From the NCBI GenBank assembly GCA_008477525.1, contig SPDT01000004.1:2480001-2544000 (forward strand): a stretch of DNA of 64,000 bases, given 5' to 3'. This DNA comes from Hypomyces perniciosus. Lineage: Eukaryota > Ascomycota > Sordariomycetes > Hypocreales > Hypocreaceae. The position numbers and the translations under genes are program-made. This document shows, piece after piece, positions 57,834 to 64,000 of the stretch. The stretch's first letter is position 1, and each line of letters begins with the position of its first letter. The notes under the pieces were generated by a model that was not told the DNA's origin, did no database searches, and was given only the letters and a program-made list of their open reading frames with translations.

Positions 57834-60800
57834 ATGAAACAACGATTCTCGTCCTTGGATGTCAAGGTATTTCGTCTCCTCAGCCTCCTCGGGTTAACCT
57901 CTAGATCTTTATGCTGACCCTGGTGTGACCCAAGGTGATTGCTCACGAGCTCCATGAGAGCTTGGTGACTTTGCGCCTGGGCAACGTCTACGACCTGTCC
58001 TCTAAGATCCTGCTCCTGAAGTTCGCGAAGCCCGATAATAAGAAACAACTGGTCATAGACACCGGCTTTCGTTGCCACCTGACGGATTTCGCCCGCGCCA
58101 CAGCAGCAGCGCCCTCAGCCTTCGTTGCTCGGCTACGAAAGTTTCTCAAAACGCGGAGGCTGACCTCGGTCACGCAAGTGGGAACAGACAGAATCCTGGA
58201 GTTTCAGTTCAGTGATGGACAATATCGATTATTTCTGGAATTCTTCGCTGTTTGTCACCCCCCACCACCCCGTCGACGCTGGCAAACTCGAAGACTAATC
58301 ACATGGCCTATTTCAGAGCGGCAACATCATTCTTACCGATGCTGAACTCAAGATCCTTGCTATTTCTCGAACCGTCAACGAAGGCGATGGCCAGGAACCG
58401 CAACGAGTTGGATTGCAGTATTTCCTGAAAAACAGACAAAACTTCTTTGGCGTCCCGGCCCTGACGAAGGAAAGGATAAGAGATGCGCTTAAGACTGCCG
58501 TAGAAAAGGCTGAGGTAAGCACTGCAGCGAGTGCCCAGTCTGGAAAGAAGATAAAAGGCAAACCTGGTGGCGACTTACGAAAGGGCCTTGCGGTCTCAAT
58601 CAACGAGCTTCCTCCGGTTTTAGTTGAGCATATTCTCCAAGCCAACAACTTCGACATGACTTCAAAGCCGGCTGATATACTCAACAACGAGGCATTGCTG
58701 GATGAACTGGTCAAACACCTATCTGAGGCTCGTGACATTGTCGAGAACATCACAGCCTCCCCAGTGTGTACAGGGTACATATTCGCCAAGCCAAAATCAG
58801 GAGTGTCAACTAAAGAGGGAGGGTCAACCTCTACCCCCAAACACGAAGATTTGCTTTACGAGGATTTCCACCCGTTCCTCCCACGAAAGCTTAGCCGTGA
58901 CCCTTCAATTGAGGTGCTGGAGTTCCAAGGTTACAACCGAACCGTCGACGAATTCTTTTCATCATTGGAGGGCCAGAAGCTTGAATCTCGCCTCCTGGGA
59001 AGGGAAGAGGCAGCTAAGAGGAAGCTTGAGACAGCTAGACAAGATCAAGCTAAACGGATAGAGGGTCTGCAGGATGCCCAGACAATCAACCACCGCAAAG
59101 CTGCTGCTATTGAAGCAAATGTGGAGCGTGTACAAGAGGCCATGGATGCTGTAAATGGCCTTCTCGCCCAGGGTATGGACTGGGTTGACATCGGAAAGCT
59201 CGTCGAGCGAGAGAAGAGACGAAATAATCCAGTTGCCGAAATAATCAACCTCCCACTAAAGCTCTCGGAAAATATGATTACACTTACGCTTGCGGAAGAA
59301 GAATTTGATAACGACAGCGAAGACGAAGATGACCCGTTCGAAACGGATAGCGATTCTGAAGAAGAGCATGAGGAAGCTACCTCGGAAAAGGCCAAGTCGA
59401 GCAAAAGCCTGACAGTTGACATTATCCTCAATCTCACCCCCTGGAGCAATGCAAGAGAATACTATGATCAACGAAGGACAGCTGCCATTAAGGAAGAAAG
59501 AACACAGCTGCAGGCAGCCAAAGCTCTGAAAAGCACGGAACAGAAGATTGCTGAAGACCTCAGGAAAGGGTTGAAACAGGAGAAGGCTCTTTTGCAGCCC
59601 ATCCGGCAACAGTCGTGGTTCGAAAAGTTTACGTGGTTCATCTCATCTGACGGCTATTTGGTGATTGGTGGGAAAGACTCTCATCAAAACGAGATGCTCT
59701 ATAAAAAATATTTACGGAGAGGCGATGTCTACTGTCATGCCGATATACACGGCGCTTCGAGCGTTGTGATAAAAAACAGCCCGAACACGACGGATGCGCC
59801 AATCCCCCCTGCGACACTTTCTCAGGCTGGCACCCTCTCGGTCTGCTCATCTGATGCCTGGGATTCAAAAGCTGGAATGGGAGCTTGGTGGGTGAATGCC
59901 GATCAAGTTTCCAAGTCGACACCTTCGGGGGAACTCCTACCCATAGGGAACTTCGCGATTAAAGGGGAAAAGAATTTCCTCCCACCGGCGCAGCTCTTAC
60001 TGGGTCTGGGGGTAATGTTCAAGATTAGTGAAGAGAGCAAGTCCAAGCATGTCAAGCATCGGCTGTACGATGGTGATTCTGCCATCGACACAGAGTTTTC
60101 GGATGATCGACGGGAAACGGGTGCATCATCCATCGCAGACGAAGGCGAAATCAAAGACACGGAGGCAGATCCCGAGCAAGTCGATATCCAAGATGATTCA
60201 GATGCGCATTCAGAGGATGACCAGCAAGACAACGAGAAATGGTCTAATCCACTTCAAGCATTTGGAGGGATCGAACAGGTCTCTGATGACGTGGAAGTAG
60301 GGTTGTCAGAGTTGAAGGTCACTGACCAATTTACTGATGACGTAGGTGTCCCTGACACTGCAACGACTCCTGAAGGTGAGAAGAATGAAGGAGAAGAAGA
60401 CGAGAAAACAGAAGAAGAGAGGTATGGTGAGGATGGTGAAGAAGAGGAGGAGACTGTTGATCAAGAGCTGCTAGAGTCGGTTGCTGGGGTCTCTGAGGAA
60501 CTTACCAAGGCGTCCAAGGTTTCTCCTTTAGCACCCGCAAATAAGGGAGCGGCGAAGCGAGGCCAAAAAAGAAAAGCTAAGAAGATCGCTCAAAAGTACA
60601 GAAACCAGGATGAAGAGGACCGCGCTGCCGTGGAGGCCCTGATTGGAGCAACAGTAGGGCGCCAACGAGCCGAGGCCGAGGCAGCAGCTAAAGCTCAACG
60701 GCAAGCAGAACTCGAAGCGATGAAAGAGCGTCGTTGGGCCCAGCATGTAAAAAAGCAGAAGGAAGCAGTCGAACAGGAAGAGATTCGTCGTGTCATGATG

Positions 60801-61277
60801 GATGAGGGCGTGGATATACTTGGAGACGATGAGGCAGAGAAGATGACGGACCTTGATGCACTCGTTGGCACGCCACTTCCTGGAGACGAAATCATGGAAG
60901 CCATCCCTGTTTGCGCGCCGTGGAACGCCCTCGGCCGGTTCAAATATAAGGCCAAGATGCAGCCCGGTGCTGTGAAGAAGGGCAAGGCAGTTAAGGAAAT
61001 CCTGGAGAGATGGAAAGCCGACTCTGGCAGGAAAGGTGTGATAGACGAGTCGGCAAGAGACACGGAGAGGATGTGGCCTAGAGAAGTTGAGCTCATCAAG
61101 GTGTTCAAACCGGAGGAGATTATCAACTGTGTGCCAGTGAGTAAAGTAAGGGTTATGATGTCGGGGGGAGCTGGCGGCTCTGGTGGAGGTGGTGGCGGTG
61201 GTAAGGGGCGAGGAGGAGGTGGTGGTCAAAAAGGTCAGGGGAAAGGAGGTAAAGGAGGAAAGGGATCAAAGAAATAA
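57834..61277 (+). CDS. rqc2: Rqc2/Tae2/NEMF ribosome quality control factor
   Basis: Predicted 1102-residue protein from exons 57834-57866, 57935-58249 and 58317-61277, with both junctions in phase 0. Rqc2 binds stalled 60S subunits with peptidyl-tRNA, helps the Ltn1 ligase act, and adds C-terminal Ala/Thr (CAT) tails. The N-terminal NFACT domain starts MKQRFSSLDVK. Asp9 and the Asp96-Arg97 pair in GTDRILEF correspond to the Asp9/Asp98/Arg99 residues needed for CAT-tailing in yeast. A long charged coiled-coil lies around residues 340-530 with an acidic insert (DNDSEDEDDPFETDSDSEEE). The NFACT-R block is WFEKFTWFISSDGYLVIGGK onward. Next come a highly acidic linker and a basic KRGQKRKAKKIAQKY stretch. 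The C-terminal domain CAPWNALGRFKYKAKMQPG is followed by a glycine/lysine-rich tail. Length fits the family. Confidence 0.95.
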
Positions 61278-61496
61278 TAAGACAGAAACGAAGCTAGCAA
61301 ACAATCCTTTCAACTACAGCTCTTGGAAAGCAGAGATCCCTTCCCTGCATTATCTGGGCGTATGGCATATCGCTCTCCATATCTAGAGCGAAGAAACTGG
61401 TGTTTGCTGAACCAGGTAGCACCATCAAAGTTATTTTGAAACGAGCATACATTATTATGAAAAACCCAAAAAAACATTCCCAATCTAAATTTGTGG

Positions 61497-63835
61497 CTAT
61501 CTGATTATCTCCACCCGCTCCATCCTACGCACATCGTTGGGCATTCGCGCAATGCATAATTCACGGCAGAACATCCCCCACTCGCCAGTCGTCGCCTCAC
61601 GCACCGCATCCTGTAGATCCTGACCGTAGCGCTCGCGGTAAGCCTTCTTCACGTCTTGCATATGAAGAGGCTCCCAGTGGAAGCGAACAAGGCGTGATAT
61701 GAGCAGCTCACGTCGCAACGAGTCTTTTCGAGAGGCCGTAAGAGCATGGTGGAGAAGGAGGGCGTCCCGAACAGGACGGTTGATGACGCCGTTGAGAATG
61801 TGCGCGAGGAGCTCGCCCTGTCAGGATTATCGTTAGGAGAATCATTATTAGATTGGGTGAAGTGGCATTGAATTAAAGGTAGGTTGAGGGATATTGTACA
61901 TACCACAAGGTTACCGCTCTTCTTGAGGGCATCGCGGGCAAAGTTGGCGCGGTAGTGGTGCTCGTATTCCTTGAGAACAGCTCGCAAGTGGCTCTCGCTC
62001 CTTTGAACGATAATAGAAATCATCAAAGTCTCGCCGCCCTTCTCAGACTTGACGGCTTTATGCAGGGCATCAACATCGTCGTCCACAAGTCGGTAGTCGA
62101 CTTGTAGTCTGCGGCCGTTGTAGTCGTATTCTTCCATCCGGCGCTCTTCCAAGACCATCAACACGGCCTTTTTGAACTTGTCTTCTTTTAACTCCGTCTT
62201 CATACATTTTGTGAGACTATTGTCGTACTTCTTGTCCGTGAAGGAATCCTTGATGCGGCGAATCTCATCATTCGTCCGACCCATGAGGGCCTCGATCAAC
62301 AACTCGCGTCGGGTCTTGTCACCCTGGTACCAGAAGTTGGCCCAGTACGCATCACTTTCCCACTTGCCCAAGGCCACGGCGTAACACGCCTTCATGAGAA
62401 TGGGATCCTCATCCTTGAGCCGTGCACGAATGTGTTTGGCAATGTTGACACCCTTGCGTTCCGCGCCTGTCTTGACTATCCTTTTATACTCAGCACGCAG
62501 CTCCATGACCTGTTCATGCGTGAGACTTGGAAGAATCTCAATGAGGGGATGAATGTCGGGCGTATGGTTGCCCTTTAGAGCCCGTGCGAGGCGAGATGCA
62601 ATATCCTCGGGATCATGGAAACGAGCCCGTCGATTAAGCCTCTTGCTACCGTCGCCCTCCATATCCGAATTAATGGGGGAGAGGGGCTCTACGTTTCTCA
62701 GAGAATCGTTTGGGTGTTGAGATGCCAGAAGCATAGGGGAAGGCATTGGTGAGCAGTCTTGATATGTTCCTCGGTAGGATTCGAGAAGTGGAGATGCAGG
62801 AGCTGCTGAGAGTGATAGGCTCGTCGGCCGTCCTGTATTGACAGTCAAGGTGGCCATGCGACTGGAGGGCGGCTGGGGGGACTTGTCTCGAGTGCTGCCT
62901 CGCCCATCTCTGGACCTGGACCTATCCCGATCTCGATGTCCGGACTCGACAGCCAAAGTTGAAGGGCCGGGAGATTTATCCTTTCGACGGTCTCGAGATC
63001 GATCTCGATCGCGGCTGCTAGGATCTACAGTCAGGACATTGGGCTTGGAGTCCTCTCGATGGGAGTGTCGGTGAGACCTCCTGGAGTCGTAATCATCACG
63101 GTCTGAGTCGGTATGCCGTTTTCGATCATCTCCAGGTGAATCACGACGGGATCCATCGTCGTCGTACTTGGACTGCCGTGACGAAACCGGTGGGGGAGGA
63201 AGCTGGCCGTACGCCAAATCGTCCTCGTCTCGTTCCTTCTTGCGACGCTCTTTTTTCTTGGCGTCCTCGTCCTCCTCATACTTGCGACTGTACTTTTGAG
63301 GCAGGAACTTCAGCCTGTCGTCTGTGAGCCCATCTCTGTCGTAAGTGTCCTTGGGGGGCTCAGCGATGCGGATGCGCGGTTCATCTTTGTCAGACTTGTC
63401 GCGCCTCCCATGTCGAGAGTCCCGGTCATCAGCATAACCAGTATGGCGTTCGTCACCACTGTCCCGCTTGGGTCGATCATCTTCGGGGAAAGCCCCAGGA
63501 AGCTGTGCCTCGCTGCGGTAGGGCGAGTCTCTCGGGGGCGAGGCAGTGCGATAGAGGGCCCGCGTGTCATCGTAGCTGTACAATGACCGACTCCCGGGGA
63601 GCATTGAGTCCATGCCGCCCTCTGCTGGGTACGGCAGATGACCGCCGGGCGCATCTTTGCGACGGTGACTGGACTTGTAGCCATCCTCTAGGTCGTCTTC
63701 GGGGTAGGCATAGCTGGGTTCCCGCATGTCGCCGTACGTGTGCGCTTCTTGCGCCGGATCTTCTTTAGAACGCTGGTCGCGAGACCTCGACCTGGAATGG
63801 CCTCTGCGACGGTCGTCGTTCACAGGAAGAGACAT
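61497..63835 (-). CDS. Annexin-family protein with long disordered RS/RD-rich head
   Basis: Predicted 750-residue protein from exons 63835-61904 and 61817-61497, joined as SGNLV-GELLAH in phase 0. The first ~430 residues are disordered and rich in Arg, Ser and Asp with many RDRDRS and SRSR runs. The C-terminal ~320 residues form an annexin core of helical repeats: from DPEDIASRLARALKGNHTPD, through DPILMKACYAVALGKWESDA and KDSLRRELLISRLVRFHWEP, to the end at RMERVEIIR. Annexins bind acidic phospholipids in a Ca2+-dependent way and act in membrane organisation and secretion. I cannot see clear GxGT-type calcium loops, so Ca2+ dependence is uncertain. Filamentous ascomycetes are known to have such long annexins with low-complexity N termini. 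It converges with rqc2; the gap is only about 220 bases. Confidence 0.9.
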
Positions 63836-63884
63836 GGTAGGTAATGCGAGCGGATAATTTGGTCTGGTTTGTTTTGGTGTACTC

Positions 63885-63909
63885 GTATGTATGTATGTAT
63901 GTATGTATG
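63885..63909. repeat. GTAT tetranucleotide microsatellite
   Basis: Six GTAT units lie 50 bp upstream of the annexin start codon, so probably inside its 5' UTR or core promoter. Confidence 0.85.
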
Positions 63910-64000
63910 GCGGGGGCTGCTCTTTCAGCCGAGCCAAGATGAGGGGTGGTGTTCCAAGAATTTCCCCTCTTCTGTCGTCCCTGGAGGGGAGAGAGTAATA

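Overview
The window looks like ordinary chromosomal DNA of a filamentous ascomycete (Pezizomycotina), most likely a sordariomycete and probably Hypocreales. The best evidence is a gene for HEX1, the Woronin-body core protein, which is specific to Pezizomycotina. Other support comes from short GT...AG introns (about 50-300 nt) with CTAAC/CTGAC-type branch sites, a Pal1 protein, and fungal-only domain families. The genus is inference; nothing here fixes it.

Layout. 0.6-2.6 kb: Pal1 (minus). 5.3-6.0 kb: NUDIX hydrolase (plus). 6.7-10.2 kb: GRAM/TBC/EF-hand Rab-GAP (minus). 11.9-13.2 kb: PKA-type catalytic subunit (plus). 13.8-15.4 kb: tail-anchored inositol polyphosphate 5-phosphatase (minus). 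17.1-18.6 kb: casein kinase 1 (minus). 22.8-25.3 kb: large proline-rich protein (minus). 26.7-29.8 kb: putative regulator with two copies of a fungal domain (minus). About 31.3-45.1 kb: gene desert packed with short GTAC-based repeats. 45.2-47.6 kb: charged protein with a DUF8035-like domain (minus). 50.7-52.3 kb: bleomycin hydrolase pseudogene with two stops and a frameshift (minus). 53.1-54.8 kb or further: hex1 (minus). 56.7 kb: intron-containing tRNA-Arg. 57.8-61.3 kb: Rqc2/NEMF homologue (plus). 61.5-63.8 kb: annexin with a long disordered head (minus).

The genes are housekeeping or signalling genes, each with its own promoter. There are no operons, secondary-metabolite cluster, CRISPR array or intact transposon. 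Common themes are membrane traffic and polarity (Pal1, TBC, 5-phosphatase, annexin), kinase signalling (PKA, CK1), ribosome quality control (Rqc2) and septal-pore sealing (HEX1).

The most unusual features are: (1) a dispersed noncoding repeat built from palindromic GTAC joints separated by 2-3 bases, which chain with a 7-bp period in either orientation; (2) the disabled bleomycin hydrolase; (3) splice choices that appear to give long and short forms of HEX1 and one- or two-domain forms of the 26.7-29.8 kb gene; (4) the roughly 14-kb desert. I did not find a clearly new multi-gene system. Splice sites were placed by eye from reading-frame continuity, so exon edges are predictions.
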